Assembly (NCBI GenBank): GCA_023434265.1
Contig: JAEYTA010000190.1
Span: forward strand, 1 to 40,110
Direction: 5' to 3'
Source of the DNA: Pseudomonadota bacterium
GTDB taxonomy: Bacteria > Pseudomonadota > Alphaproteobacteria > Caulobacterales > Caulobacteraceae
Length of the DNA stretch: 40,110 bases
Notes under the pieces: generated by a model
The model's database searches: none
What the model saw: the letters and a program-made list of their open reading frames with translations, nothing else
What the model was told of the DNA's origin: nothing
Position numbers and translations under genes: made by a program
In this document: positions 31,455 through 40,110 of the stretch, one piece after another
How positions within the stretch are numbered: the stretch's first letter is position 1
Layout of the letters: every line of letters begins with the position of its first letter

Positions 31455-33773
31455 TCAGCGCCCTTCCGAGGGCCAGGCGGGCGCCTCGGCCGCCGCCTCG
31501 GCGGTGGTCTCCTCGGCCAGCTCGGGCGGCTCGCGGCGCGGCCGCAGCCACAGGCTGGCGACGAACAGGGCCAGGGCCAGGGCGCCGATGCTGAAGACCA
31601 CGTCGCCGGGCACGCGCATCCACACCAGCAGCTCGACGATCGGCTGCTGCATGAAGGCCTCCGAGCGGGCGTACCAGTAGCCCTCGTTGATCGCCGCCAG
31701 CAGCTGCAGCACGCCCAGCGGCAGCAGGGTCAGCACCGCCATCATGGCCAGACCGATGTTGAAGGCCCAGAAGCTGACCCGCAGCAGGGTCTCGTTCCAC
31801 ACCAGGTCCGGCTTCATGCCGCGCAGGCAGAACAGCACCAGGCCGACGCCGAGCATGCCGTAGACTCCGAACAGGGCGGTGTGCCCGTGCAGCGGCGTCA
31901 GGTTCAGCCCCTGCATGTAGTAGAGCGACAGGGGCGGGTTGATCAGGAAGCCGAACAGGCCGGCCCCGACCAGGTTCCAGAAGGCCACGGCGAGGAAGAA
32001 CATCACCGGCCACTTGTAGCGCCGCATCCACGGCGTCGCCCCGGCAAGGCGCCAGTGGTCGTAGGCCTCGAAGCCGATATAGGCCAGCGGCACCACCTCC
32101 AGCGCCGAGAAGCTGGCGCCGATGGCCAGCACCGGCGTCGGACTGCCCGAGAAGTAGAGGTGGTGCAGGGTCCCCAGCACGCCGCCGGCCATGAACACGA
32201 TGGTGGCGAACAGCACGGCGACGGTGGCGACCCGGACCGGGATCAGCCCGAGGCGGGTGAACAGGAAGGCGATCACCGCCGTGGCGAAGACTTCGAAGAA
32301 GCCCTCCACCCACAGGTGCACCAGCCACCAGCGCCAGTATTCGACGATCGAGATGTGGGTGTGCTCGTTCCACATCAGCGCCGCCCCGTAGAACAGGCCG
32401 ATGGCCACCACCGACAGGAAGAACAGCGCGACGATCGAGCGGGTCTCGGCCGAGCCGCGGCGCAGCGCCGGCCACAGCGCCCGGCCGACCAGCACCAGCC
32501 AGATGATCAAGCCGATGAACAGGAACCACTGCCAGAAGCGCCCGGTGTCGGCGTACTCCCAGCCTTGGTGGCCCCACCAGAAATTGTGCTTCAGGTCCAT
32601 CATCTGCATCACCGCCAGCCACTGGCCGATGAAGGCCCCGACGACGATGATCAGCAGGCAGATCCAGAGGATGTTGACGCCCAGCTTCTGGAACGGCGGC
32701 TCGTAGCCGGAGATGGCCGGGGCGATGTACAGGCCGGTGCCCAGCCAGGCGGTGGCGATCCACAGCACCGCCAGCTGGGTGTGCCAGGTGCGCGTGATCG
32801 AATACGGCAGCACCTCGGCCATTTCGTAGCCGTAAACCAGCTGCCCCTCGACCTGGTAGTGGGCGGTCATCGCCCCGAGCAGGATCTGGACGAGGAACAG
32901 GGCCAGCACGACCCAGAAATACTTGGCCGTGGCGACCATCGAGGGCGTCACCACCACGGTGCGCAGCGGGTCGGTGCGCGGCAGGGTGTGCGGTTCCTCG
33001 CGACGGCCGTGGGTCACCGCATGGTGCCAGCCGAGCAGGGCGATGCCGGCCAGCAGGAAGGTCACGCTGAAGGCCGACCACAGGAAGGTGGTGGCGGGCG
33101 GCCGGTTGCCGACCAGCGGCTCGCTGGGCCAGTTGTTGGTGTAGGTCACCGCGTCAGGCCGGCGCTCCGTGGTCGCCGCCCAGGCCGTCCACCAGATGAA
33201 GGCCGACAGCGCCCGGCGGTCCTCCGCCGCCGCCACGGTGCCGTTCTTCATGGCGTAGTTCTCGCGCAGTTCGGCGTGCGAGGCGGCGTCGCCGAACAGG
33301 TTCTCATAGTGCTGCGACACCAGGGGGATGGCCGCCGCCCGGTCGGCGGGCAGGGTGATGGTCCGCGTCGCCGGATCCCAGGTGTTGGCCCGCATATAGG
33401 GCCGCAGCCGGCCCTGCAGACCGGCCTGCTGCTCCTCGTTCAGGCTGGCGTAGTCGGTTCCGCCGGCCCGGCGGGCCCAGCCGTCCAGCACGGTGGTCGC
33501 CTCGCGGTGCAGCCAGTCGGCGCTCCAGTCGGGGGCGACATAGCCGCCGTGGCCCCAGATCGAGCCCAGCTGCATGCCGCCGATCTGCTGCCAGACCTGC
33601 CGCCCATGCTCGATGTCGGCGCGGGTGTAGATGACCTGCCCGCTCTCGGAGACGACGCGGTCGGGCAGCGGCGGCTTGGCGACGTCGATCTGGCGCCCGG
33701 TCCACAGCAGGACGGCGAAGGAGACGAAGAGGAGCGCCCCAAGCCAGATCCACAGTTTCCGGGTGCTACTCAT
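31455..33773 (-). CDS. norB: Quinol-dependent nitric oxide reductase (qNOR)
   Basis: A 772-residue single-subunit nitric oxide reductase, reducing NO to N2O with quinol electrons in the inner membrane. The N-terminal periplasmic extension of qNOR (about residues 40-230, VIYTRADIEHGRQVWQQIGG) precedes a haem-copper oxidase-like core of 12 helices. Catalytic residues are H486-x3-E490 (HLWVEG), H537-H538 (HHLYFSG), and haem ligands H629 and H631 (LHGHTALFG). No cytochrome c subunit NorC is encoded beside it. ATG 33773 is chosen because GGAG lies seven bases upstream. No nitrate or nitrite reductase is nearby, so detoxification is more likely than denitrification. Confidence 0.96.
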   Translation of the reverse strand: MSSTRKLWIWLGALLFVSFAVLLWTGRQIDVAKPPLPDRVVSESGQVIYTRADIEHGRQVWQQIGGMQLGSIWGHGGYVAPDWSADWLHREATTVLDGWARRAGGTDYASLNEEQQAGLQGRLRPYMRANTWDPATRTITLPADRAAAIPLVSQHYENLFGDAASHAELRENYAMKNGTVAAAEDRRALSAFIWWTAWAATTERRPDAVTYTNNWPSEPLVGNRPPATTFLWSAFSVTFLLAGIALLGWHHAVTHGRREEPHTLPRTDPLRTVVVTPSMVATAKYFWVVLALFLVQILLGAMTAHYQVEGQLVYGYEMAEVLPYSITRTWHTQLAVLWIATAWLGTGLYIAPAISGYEPPFQKLGVNILWICLLIIVVGAFIGQWLAVMQMMDLKHNFWWGHQGWEYADTGRFWQWFLFIGLIIWLVLVGRALWPALRRGSAETRSIVALFFLSVVAIGLFYGAALMWNEHTHISIVEYWRWWLVHLWVEGFFEVFATAVIAFLFTRLGLIPVRVATVAVLFATIVFMAGGVLGTLHHLYFSGSPTPVLAIGASFSALEVVPLAYIGFEAYDHWRLAGATPWMRRYKWPVMFFLAVAFWNLVGAGLFGFLINPPLSLYYMQGLNLTPLHGHTALFGVYGMLGVGLVLFCLRGMKPDLVWNETLLRVSFWAFNIGLAMMAVLTLLPLGVLQLLAAINEGYWYARSEAFMQQPIVELLVWMRVPGDVVFSIGALALALFVASLWLRPRREPPELAEETTAEAAAEAPAWPSEGR

Positions 33774-33931
33774 CGGTCGACTCCGAGCTGAACCATCCAC
33801 GTCTGCGCCGGCGAGGTTGCGCCGCTCGCGCCCCGCGCGTCAACCGCCGCACACGCCATGGTTCGCCCGCCCCGCTGCGGCGCTCTCCGGCGGCCTTCTG
33901 CGTTCCGCCGTTCCGCGCTACGCCTGCGTCC

Positions 33932-34900
33932 ATGAGCGTCGTCGCCGCCTACCTGTACCAGCACGGCCGCCGGGTCCGACCGGTCGCCATCGACGAGCGC
34001 GTCGACTGTCCCGAGGACAAGTCCCAGTTCGTCTGGATCGGCCTGGTCGACCCGACGCTCGAGGAGCTGCAGACGCTGCAGCGCAGCTATCGCCTGCACC
34101 CGCTGGCGGTCGAGGACGCGGCCAAGGGCGAGCAGCTGCCCAAGCTCGACGTCTATGGCGACCAGCTGTTCGTGGTGGCCCGCACCGCCTGGCTGGAGAG
34201 CGGCCTGATCCGCTACGGCGAGACCTCGCTGTTCGTCGGCCACAGCCACATCATCAGCGTGCGCCGCACGTCGGGCCGCGGCCACGCCGCCCTGCGCGAA
34301 CAGCTGGAGGCCTCGCCCGGCCTGCTGGCCCAGGGCGTCGACTATGTGCTGCACGCCATCCTCGACTTCATCGTCGACGGCTATCTGCCGCTGGGCGAGG
34401 CGCTGGAGGAGGAGGTGCTGGCCATGGAGCAGCGCGCCGTCGACAGCTTCCTGGCGCGCAGCGAGATCAACCGCATCTTCGAAATCCGCCGCCAGCTGAT
34501 CCGTTTCCAGCGCGTGCTGGGCCCGACCGCCGAGGTGGTGGCCAAGTTCATCCGCCTCGACCTGCCCGGCGTGGACCCCGAGTCGCGGCCCTATTTCAGC
34601 GACGTGCTCGACCACGTCCGCCGCGTTCAGACCATGGTCGAGGGCCTGCGCGAGGTGCTGACCTCGGTGTTCGAATTCTCCAACCTGCTGGAGCAGCAGC
34701 GCACCGGCGCCATCACCCGCCAGCTTGCCGCCTGGGCCGCCATCCTCGCCGTCCCGACCGCGATCGCCGGCATCTACGGAATGAATTTCGAGCATATGCC
34801 CGAGCTGAAGAGCCCGTGGGGCTATCCGGCGGTGCTGCTGGCCATCGCGGTGGTGTGCGGCTGGCTGTTTGTGAGGTTCCGGCGGACGCGGTGGCTTTGA
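33932..34900 (+). CDS. corA: CorA-family magnesium/cobalt transporter
   Basis: A 322-residue protein of the CorA family (PF01544), which forms a pentameric Mg2+ channel. The signature YGMNFEHMPEL has G283-M284-N285 at the end of the first membrane helix; the second helix follows at about 297-314 and the protein ends in a basic tail. The long cytosolic N-terminal domain is acidic, and the helix with FIVDGYLPLGEALEEEVLAME is typical. It is divergent from norB, with a 158-nt gap in which I saw no recognisable FNR or Nnr site. Confidence 0.94.
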   Translation: MSVVAAYLYQHGRRVRPVAIDERVDCPEDKSQFVWIGLVDPTLEELQTLQRSYRLHPLAVEDAAKGEQLPKLDVYGDQLFVVARTAWLESGLIRYGETSLFVGHSHIISVRRTSGRGHAALREQLEASPGLLAQGVDYVLHAILDFIVDGYLPLGEALEEEVLAMEQRAVDSFLARSEINRIFEIRRQLIRFQRVLGPTAEVVAKFIRLDLPGVDPESRPYFSDVLDHVRRVQTMVEGLREVLTSVFEFSNLLEQQRTGAITRQLAAWAAILAVPTAIAGIYGMNFEHMPELKSPWGYPAVLLAIAVVCGWLFVRFRRTRWL

Positions 34901-34939
34901 AGGGACGGCGGAGGGTCCGCTAAGGGTGGTTATCGGAAC

Positions 34940-35164
34940 TCAGTCGAGCACGGCCAATGAAGTGGAAGCATATCGCAGAAGGTATGGCTTCACCGCTGGC
35001 TGGCCCGTCGGGATGCATTCCCCGAAGAAGGCGACATACCAGTCGTGGGCGTCGATCTCCTCGTTCTGCCAGCAGTGGACGACGATGCCGTCTTCCCAAC
35101 TGCCGTCGGCATGGTTGGTCAATCGCACCTTAGTGCCGGGTTCCAGATATCGGTCCATTTGCAT
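34940..35164 (-). CDS. Small unknown protein near phoB
   Basis: A 74-residue protein with the segments LEPGTKVRLTNHADGSWEDGIVVHCW and EIDAHDWYVAFFGE, which suggest a small SH3-like or Tudor-like barrel. I do not recognise the family. The start at ATG 35164 is tentative; the frame is open to ATG 35203. The surrounding DNA is lower in GC than average. It lies beyond the phoB stop in the same direction. Confidence 0.58.
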   Translation of the reverse strand: MQMDRYLEPGTKVRLTNHADGSWEDGIVVHCWQNEEIDAHDWYVAFFGECIPTGQPAVKPYLLRYASTSLAVLD

Positions 35165-35237
35165 GGTGTCGCTCACCGGCCGAATGTCCGCAACGGGTCG
35201 CAAGCGGCCTTTTGGAACGTCCGCTCCCCGCCGCCCC

Positions 35238-35927
35238 TCAGCCCCCGAGATCCAGCGAATATCCCGCCGAGCGCACCGTGCGGATCGGGTTGACCGTGCC
35301 CTCGACGTTCAGCGCCTTGCGCAGCCGGCCGACGTGCACGTCGACCGTGCGGGCCTCGACGTAGACGTCGGAGCCCCACACCGCGTCGAGCAGCTGCTCG
35401 CGGCTGAACACCCGGCCCGGGTGCTGCATGAAGTGGTCGAGCAGGCGGAACTCGGTCGGGCCGAGGTGGATCTCCAGCCCGGCGCGGCGGACCCGGTGGG
35501 CGACGCGGTCGATGACGATGTCGCCGTGGCTGATGCGGTCGTCGGCCAGCCCCGGGCGGATGCGGCGCAGCACGGCCCGGATGCGCGCGGTCAGCTCGGT
35601 CATCGAGAAGGGCTTGGTCAGGTAGTCGTCGGCGCCGGTGTCCAGCCCCCGCACGCGGTCCGACTCCTCGCCGCGCGCGGTCAGCATGATGATCGGCAGG
35701 TTGCGCGTCTCGGCCTTGCCGCGGATGCGCCGGCACACCTCGATGCCCGACAGCTTGGGCAGCATCCAGTCCAGCAGGACCAGGTCGGGCAGGCGCTCGT
35801 CGATCTGCAGCATGCCCTCCTCGCCGTCGGAGGCGACGACGACGTGGTAGCCTTCCTTCTCGAGGTTGTAGGACAGCAGCGTGGCCAGCGCGTCCTCGTC
35901 TTCCATCACCAGAACATAGGGCTGCAC
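35238..35927 (-). CDS. phoB: Phosphate regulon response regulator PhoB
   Basis: A 229-residue OmpR-class regulator. The receiver domain has the phosphorylatable D53 (LVLLDWMLP), the acidic pocket (MEDED) and K in LTKPFS. The C-terminal winged helix has LGPTEFRLLDHFMQHPGRVFSR and the recognition-helix region TVDVHVGRLRKALN. It activates phosphate-starvation genes including pst when phosphorylated by PhoR. It is last in the pstCAB-phoU-phoB operon, 17 nt after phoU. PhoR and PstS are outside the window. Confidence 0.97.
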   Translation of the reverse strand: MQPYVLVMEDEDALATLLSYNLEKEGYHVVVASDGEEGMLQIDERLPDLVLLDWMLPKLSGIEVCRRIRGKAETRNLPIIMLTARGEESDRVRGLDTGADDYLTKPFSMTELTARIRAVLRRIRPGLADDRISHGDIVIDRVAHRVRRAGLEIHLGPTEFRLLDHFMQHPGRVFSREQLLDAVWGSDVYVEARTVDVHVGRLRKALNVEGTVNPIRTVRSAGYSLDLGG

Positions 35928-35944
35928 GTCGTGTTCTCCGGATT

Positions 35945-36667
35945 TCAGGCGGACGTGGTCTCGGGCGAGGCGGGCTCATCCGGGTCGGGGTTCCAGCGCG
36001 GGCGTTCGCCGGTGAACTCCAGGCCGGTGATCTCGTAGTGGATGGTCTCGGCGATGTTGGTCGCGTGGTCGCCGATCCGCTCCAGGTTCTTGGCCATGAA
36101 CAGCAGGTGGGTGCAGGCCCCGATCGTGCGGGGGTCGCCCATCATGTAGGTCAGCAGCTCGCGGAACAGGGCGTTGTAGTGCTCGTCGACCTCGTCGTCG
36201 GTGTTCCACACCGAGATGGCGCGCTCGACCTCGGCGGCGGCGTAGGCGTCCAGCACGTCGCGCAGGCGTGTCGAGACCAGCTTACCCATCCGCTCGATGG
36301 ACCGGGTCAGCGGCTGCATCGGCTCGCCCTCGGCGAGGATCAACGCCCGCTTGGCGATGTTCTTGGCGAGGTCGCCGGTGCGCTCGAGGTCGGTGGCCAG
36401 CTTCATCGAGGCCAGGGTGCGACGCAGGTCCGAGGCGACGGGCTGACGCAGGGCGATCAGGCGGATGGCCTTCTTCTCGATGTCGCGGTGCAGGGCGTCG
36501 AGGCGCGCGTCGCGCTCGACCACGGCGCGGGCCAGTTCGACGTCGCGGCGGGCCACCGACTCGACCGCGTCCGCCACCTGGGCCTCGGCCAGGCCGCCCA
36601 TGCGGGCGACCTCGGCGGTCAGCTGGTTCAGCTCGTCCCCGTAGGCCTTGACGGTGTGCTGGGTCAT
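35945..36667 (-). CDS. phoU: Phosphate signalling protein PhoU
   Basis: A 240-residue protein made of two PhoU three-helix repeats. Repeat signatures are AYGDELNQLTAEVARMGGLAE at the start and DLERTGDLAKNI, then NLERIGDHATNIAE near the C-terminus, holding the metal-coordinating E/D-rich motifs. PhoU links the Pst transporter to the PhoR-PhoB pair and keeps the Pho response off in phosphate. It starts 7 nt after pstB, so it belongs to the same operon. It is unrelated in position to the DUF47 PhoU-like protein at the left end. Confidence 0.97.
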   Translation of the reverse strand: MTQHTVKAYGDELNQLTAEVARMGGLAEAQVADAVESVARRDVELARAVVERDARLDALHRDIEKKAIRLIALRQPVASDLRRTLASMKLATDLERTGDLAKNIAKRALILAEGEPMQPLTRSIERMGKLVSTRLRDVLDAYAAAEVERAISVWNTDDEVDEHYNALFRELLTYMMGDPRTIGACTHLLFMAKNLERIGDHATNIAETIHYEITGLEFTGERPRWNPDPDEPASPETTSA

Positions 36668-36674
36668 GACGGTC

Positions 36675-37538
36675 CTAGCCGAAGCGGCCGGTGATGTAGT
36701 CGAGCGTGCGGCGCTCGCGCGGGTTGGTGAAGATGTCCTCGGTGTCGCCGGTCTCGACCAGCCGCCCGAGGTGGAAGAAGGCGGTGCGCTGGCTGACGCG
36801 GGCGGCCTGCGCCATGGAGTGGGTGACGATGACGATGCAGTAGCGCTCGCGCAGTTCGTCGATCAGCTCCTCGATCCTGGCGGTGGCGATCGGGTCGAGC
36901 GCCGAGCAGGGCTCGTCCATCAGGATGACCTCCGGCTCGACGGCGATGGCGCGGGCGATCACGAGGCGTTGCTGCTGGCCGCCGGACAGGCCGGCGCCCG
37001 AGGCGTGCAGGCGGTCGGCGACCTCCTCCCACAGGCCGGCCCGCTTCAGCGAGGCCTGGACGATGTCCTCGAGCTCGCCCTTCGAGGTGGCCAGTCCGTG
37101 GATGCGCGGGCCGTAGGCGACGTTCTCGAAGATCGACTTGGGGAAGGGGTTCGGCTTCTGGAACACCATGCCGACGCGGGCGCGCAGCAGCACGGGGTCG
37201 ACCGAGCGGGCGTTGATGTCCTCGCCGTCCATCTCGATGCGGCCGGTCACCCGGGCGCCCGGGATCGTGTCGTTCATGCGGTTCATGGTCCGCAGGAAGG
37301 TCGACTTGCCGCAGCCCGAGGGGCCGATCAGGGCGGTGACGGTCTTGTCCGGGATGTCCAGGGAGACGTCGTAGAGCGCCTGCTTGTCGCCGTAGAAGAC
37401 CGACACGTCGCGGGCGGTGATCTTGGTCGGACCGACCAGGCCGCCGCCGTGCGTGACCGTGGGCGTGGCGATGACGGCGTCCTCGGCGGGAGCCCCGCCT
37501 TCGGAGCCGTCAGGTGAGTGGAAAAGCTTGAACTTCAT
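36675..37538 (-). CDS. pstB: Phosphate ABC transporter ATPase PstB
   Basis: A 287-residue ABC ATPase that powers high-affinity phosphate import. The Walker A GPSGCGKST is at residues 72-80, the signature LSGGQQQR follows, then Walker B with DEPCSALDP, and a switch His in VIVTHS. An N-terminal extension of about 35 residues precedes the core. It starts 4 nt after the pstA stop. Partner membrane subunits PstA and PstC are encoded upstream in the operon. Confidence 0.97.
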   Translation of the reverse strand: MKFKLFHSPDGSEGGAPAEDAVIATPTVTHGGGLVGPTKITARDVSVFYGDKQALYDVSLDIPDKTVTALIGPSGCGKSTFLRTMNRMNDTIPGARVTGRIEMDGEDINARSVDPVLLRARVGMVFQKPNPFPKSIFENVAYGPRIHGLATSKGELEDIVQASLKRAGLWEEVADRLHASGAGLSGGQQQRLVIARAIAVEPEVILMDEPCSALDPIATARIEELIDELRERYCIVIVTHSMAQAARVSQRTAFFHLGRLVETGDTEDIFTNPRERRTLDYITGRFG

Positions 37539-37542
37539 TGTC

Positions 37543-38829
37543 TTACCACCGGCGTTCGAAGCGCCGGCGCAGCACGATGGCGGCGGCGTTCATGACGATC
37601 ATGAAGGCGAGCAGGACCATGATGGCGGCCGCCGTGCGCTCGTGGAAGGCGCGTTCCGAGGCGTTCTCCCAGATGTAGACGAGCGAGGGCAGGGCGCCGG
37701 TCGGCTCGGCCAGGCTGTGCGGCAGGCCGGGCACGAAGCTGACCATGCCGATGAGCAGCAGCGGCGCGGTCTCGCCCAGCGCGTGGGCCATGGAGATGAT
37801 GGCCCCGGTCATCACCCCGGGCATGGCCAGCGGCAGGGTATGCTGGAAGACCGTCTGGGTCTTCGAGGCGCCCATGGCCAGGGCCGCCTCGCGGATCGAC
37901 GGCGGCACCGCCTTCAGCGACGAGCGGGTGGCGATGATGATGGTCGGCAGGGCCATCAGGGCCAGCACCAGGCCGCCGACCAGCGGGCTGGCGCGCGGCA
38001 GGTGCATCCAGTTGATGAAGAGGGCGAGGCCGAGCAGGCCGTAGATGATGGACGGCACCGCGGCGAGGTTGTTGATGTTGACCTCGATCAGGTCGGTCAG
38101 CCGGTTCCGCGGCGCGAACTCCTCGAGGTAGACGGCCGCCCCGACGCCCAGCGGAATGGCGATCAGGGCGGTGACCAGCAGCATCAGGGCCGAGCCGATC
38201 ACGGCCCCCAGCACCCCGGCCAGTTCCGGCTCGGTGGAGTCGCCGCGGGTGAACAGGCCGGCGTTGAAGTGGGCCGAGACCTGGCCGTCGGCGCGCATCC
38301 GGTCGAGCCAGGCGATCTGCTCGTCGGACAGGCGGCGCTGGTCGGCCGGGGTGGCCTTCGAGATCTCCCCCTTGAAATAGAGGTCGGCGTCGTCCGCCAG
38401 CGGCGCGGCCAGCGGCACGGTCTGGCCGATCAGGCCCGGCTGGCGGGCGACCCGGTCGGCGGCGACGAACTTCAGCTCGGAGGAGAACAGCCCGCGCATG
38501 GCGGCGGCCTTGGCCCCCTGCGCGTCATCGGCGACGCCCAGCCGGCGCAGTTGCTGCTCGGCGACCAGCAGCTCGAAATTGGTGCCCTGCGGGTAGGCCC
38601 GGTCGATCCGCGCCGGGTCCATGTAGACCGGCACGGTCACCGTGTGGGCGTAGAAGGCGGTGTGGCCCTGCTCGACGATGCGGCCGAGCAGCAGCAGCAG
38701 GAAGCCCACCGCCACCGCGATGGCCAGCAGGCCGTACATGCGGAAGCGGGTCTCGCGCGCATAGCGCCGCTTCAGCCCGGCGCGCAGCCGGTCCGTGCGG
38801 GCTCCGTCGATGCGGGTCGCCTCAGTCAT
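37543..38829 (-). CDS. pstA: Phosphate ABC transporter permease PstA
   Basis: A 428-residue inner-membrane permease subunit. After an N-terminal helix (residues 31-52) comes a periplasmic stretch of about 130 residues, a feature of alphaproteobacterial PstA (DUF3333). The permease core of six helices follows, with the EAA loop (REAALAMGASKTQTV) that contacts PstB. Its start overlaps the pstC stop by eight bases and pstB starts 4 nt later, so all three are coupled. Longer than the approximately 290-residue E. coli protein because of the insertion. Confidence 0.95.
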   Translation of the reverse strand: MTEATRIDGARTDRLRAGLKRRYARETRFRMYGLLAIAVAVGFLLLLLGRIVEQGHTAFYAHTVTVPVYMDPARIDRAYPQGTNFELLVAEQQLRRLGVADDAQGAKAAAMRGLFSSELKFVAADRVARQPGLIGQTVPLAAPLADDADLYFKGEISKATPADQRRLSDEQIAWLDRMRADGQVSAHFNAGLFTRGDSTEPELAGVLGAVIGSALMLLVTALIAIPLGVGAAVYLEEFAPRNRLTDLIEVNINNLAAVPSIIYGLLGLALFINWMHLPRASPLVGGLVLALMALPTIIIATRSSLKAVPPSIREAALAMGASKTQTVFQHTLPLAMPGVMTGAIISMAHALGETAPLLLIGMVSFVPGLPHSLAEPTGALPSLVYIWENASERAFHERTAAAIMVLLAFMIVMNAAAIVLRRRFERRW

Positions 38830-40110
38830 ATTGCTGCCGGTAGGTCATGACGATGCGCTGGGCGACGATGTTCAGCAGCAGGGTGACGAGGAACAGGGTC
38901 AGGCCGAGGCCGAAGGCCGCCAGGGTCTTGGGGCTGTCGAACTCCTGGTCGCCGGTCAGCAGGGTGACGATCTGCACCGTCACCGTGGTCACCGTGTCGA
39001 GCGGGTTGAGCGTCAGCCGCGCCGCGAGGCCGGCCGCCATGGTCACGATCATGGTCTCGCCGATGGCCCGCGACACGGCCAACAGCATGGCCCCCGCCAC
39101 GCCGGGCAGGGCGGCGGGCAGCAGCACCCGGGACACCGTCTCCGACTTCGTGGCCCCCATGGCGTAGGAGCCGTCCCGCAGGCTCTGCGGCACGGCGTTG
39201 ATGATGTCGTCGGACAGGGAGCTGACGAAGGGGATCAGCATGATGCCCATCACCCCGCCGGCGACCAGCGCCATCTGGTTCTGCACCAGCATCAGGTACT
39301 GCCCGACGGGGTCCAGCGGCCCGCCCGCCAGCAGGGCGCCGAGGCCGTTGAAGAAGCCGCGCAGCGCCGGCCCCACGGTCAGGGCGGCGAAGAAGCCGTA
39401 GACCACGGTCGGCACGCCGGCGAGGATCTCCAGCACCGGCTTGACCGTCGCCCGGAACACCGGCCCGGCGTACTCCGACAGGTAGATGGCCGAGAACAGG
39501 CCGACCGGCGCGGCCACGGCCATGGCGATCAGCATGATCAGGAAGGTGCCCGCGAACAGCGGCAGGGCCCCGAAGGCGCCGGTCGAGCCGACCTGGTCGG
39601 CCCGGATCGCCGTCTGCGGGCTCCACTGTGTGCCGAACAGGAATTCGGTCACGGGCACGGAGGCGAAGAAGCGGGTCGAGTCGAACACCAGCGAGGCGAC
39701 GATGCCGATGGTGGTCAGCACCGCCACCGCCGAGCAGGCGAACAGGGCGCCGACGATCCAGCCCTCGACCCGGTTGCGCGCGCGCAGCTCCGGGCGGATG
39801 CGGCTGAACACGTAGAGCGCCCCCAGCGCGCCGGCGAGGAAGGCCGCGACCCAGCCGCCCAGCGACAGCATCAGGTCGATGCGCGCGGCGCGGCGGCCCT
39901 CGGCCGGCAGCAGTTCGGCGTAGGGCGCCGGCCAGATCTGCGCCGTCGGCCGCCCGGCGCCCACGGCCGCGGCGTCGGCGTAGAAGGCCTGGCGGCGGAA
40001 GGGCTCCAGCTCCTGCACCGCCTCCGGCGCGCCCGAGGCCATCAGCTGCTGCTCGACGCCCGGCGCGAACGCGGCCGCCGCCAGCAGCACGGCGACCGCC
40101 GGGACGGCGG
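38822..40110 (-). CDS. pstC: Phosphate ABC transporter permease PstC, partial
   Basis: The frame is open to the right edge, so the N-terminus is missing; about 429 residues are seen. It is the second membrane subunit of the high-affinity phosphate importer, with the typical IYLSEYAGP, GVPTVVYGFF and EAA-loop SYAMGATKSETV sequences. An N-terminal membrane segment is followed by about 60 periplasmic residues (EPFRRQAFYADAAAVG) in this long alphaproteobacterial form. The end overlaps the pstA start by eight bases. The promoter and any pho box lie outside the window. Confidence 0.95.
   Translation of the reverse strand, partial: AVPAVAVLLAAAAFAPGVEQQLMASGAPEAVQELEPFRRQAFYADAAAVGAGRPTAQIWPAPYAELLPAEGRRAARIDLMLSLGGWVAAFLAGALGALYVFSRIRPELRARNRVEGWIVGALFACSAVAVLTTIGIVASLVFDSTRFFASVPVTEFLFGTQWSPQTAIRADQVGSTGAFGALPLFAGTFLIMLIAMAVAAPVGLFSAIYLSEYAGPVFRATVKPVLEILAGVPTVVYGFFAALTVGPALRGFFNGLGALLAGGPLDPVGQYLMLVQNQMALVAGGVMGIMLIPFVSSLSDDIINAVPQSLRDGSYAMGATKSETVSRVLLPAALPGVAGAMLLAVSRAIGETMIVTMAAGLAARLTLNPLDTVTTVTVQIVTLLTGDQEFDSPKTLAAFGLGLTLFLVTLLLNIVAQRIVMTYRQQYD

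Noticed and set aside
33774..33931. FNR/NnrR or NsrR box upstream of norB
   Set aside because: I looked for TTGAT-N4-ATCAA-like and other dyads in this gap and saw none convincing.

Overview
The window is about 40 kb of very GC-rich, densely packed chromosomal DNA. The genes suggest an aerobic alphaproteobacterium, most likely of the Caulobacteraceae (Brevundimonas, Caulobacter or Phenylobacterium type). This is inferred from the alphaproteobacterial aa3 oxidase subunit IV, the split transhydrogenase (pntAA, pntAB, pntB), an ScfR-type regulator divergent from isocitrate lyase, the pstCAB-phoU-phoB order and promoters of the TTGACG/GCTA type. I see no rRNA, tRNA, CRISPR array, prophage or complete insertion sequence.

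Layout. 1-2527 (+): the end of rplA with its terminator, then a low-affinity phosphate module (DUF47/PhoU-like protein, PiT transporter) and a NUDIX hydrolase. 2530-6309: a DUF1203 protein (-), an M3 oligoendopeptidase and a secreted serine hydrolase. 6400-10866 (+): aa3 oxidase subunit IV, then the proton-translocating transhydrogenase operon. That operon is interrupted by a DUF559 nuclease-like gene carrying a symmetrical palindromic repeat, by a small three-helix membrane protein, and is followed by an unknown coupled gene. 10841-12339: small accessory genes (DUF2442/DUF4160 pair, DUF1801, two unknown small genes). 12429-14863 (+): a WYL regulator and a secreted gluzincin-like protein. 14701-17937: an ScfR/RamB-type regulator divergent from aceA, with two matching palindromes between them, and a small gene after aceA.

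17940-26396 (-): an MHYT-PAS hybrid histidine kinase, an M23 peptidase, a GDSL autotransporter esterase, a SerB-SerA fusion and a membrane-anchored SDR. 26547-27467 (+): Hsp33. 27464-33773 (-): a ChaN-like protein, a CPBP protease, a Tat-exported gamma-glutamyltransferase-like enzyme, and a SirB2 protein with quinol-type nitric oxide reductase. 33932-34900 (+): a CorA-family transporter. 34940-40110 (-): a small unknown gene, then phoB, phoU, pstB, pstA and partial pstC, the high-affinity phosphate system.

Functional themes are phosphate uptake at both ends (Pit at the left, Pst/Pho at the right), NADPH supply and proton-motive force (pnt, oxidase subunit), acetate/fatty-acid carbon use (aceA and its regulator), serine synthesis in one fused polypeptide, and nitric oxide detoxification. 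The strongest leads are the DUF559 gene with its REPIN-like palindromes inside the pnt operon, the paired GTCACnnnRTGAC operators between the ScfR gene and aceA, the SerB-SerA fusion, and a hairpin that would hide the ribosome binding site of the histidine kinase.
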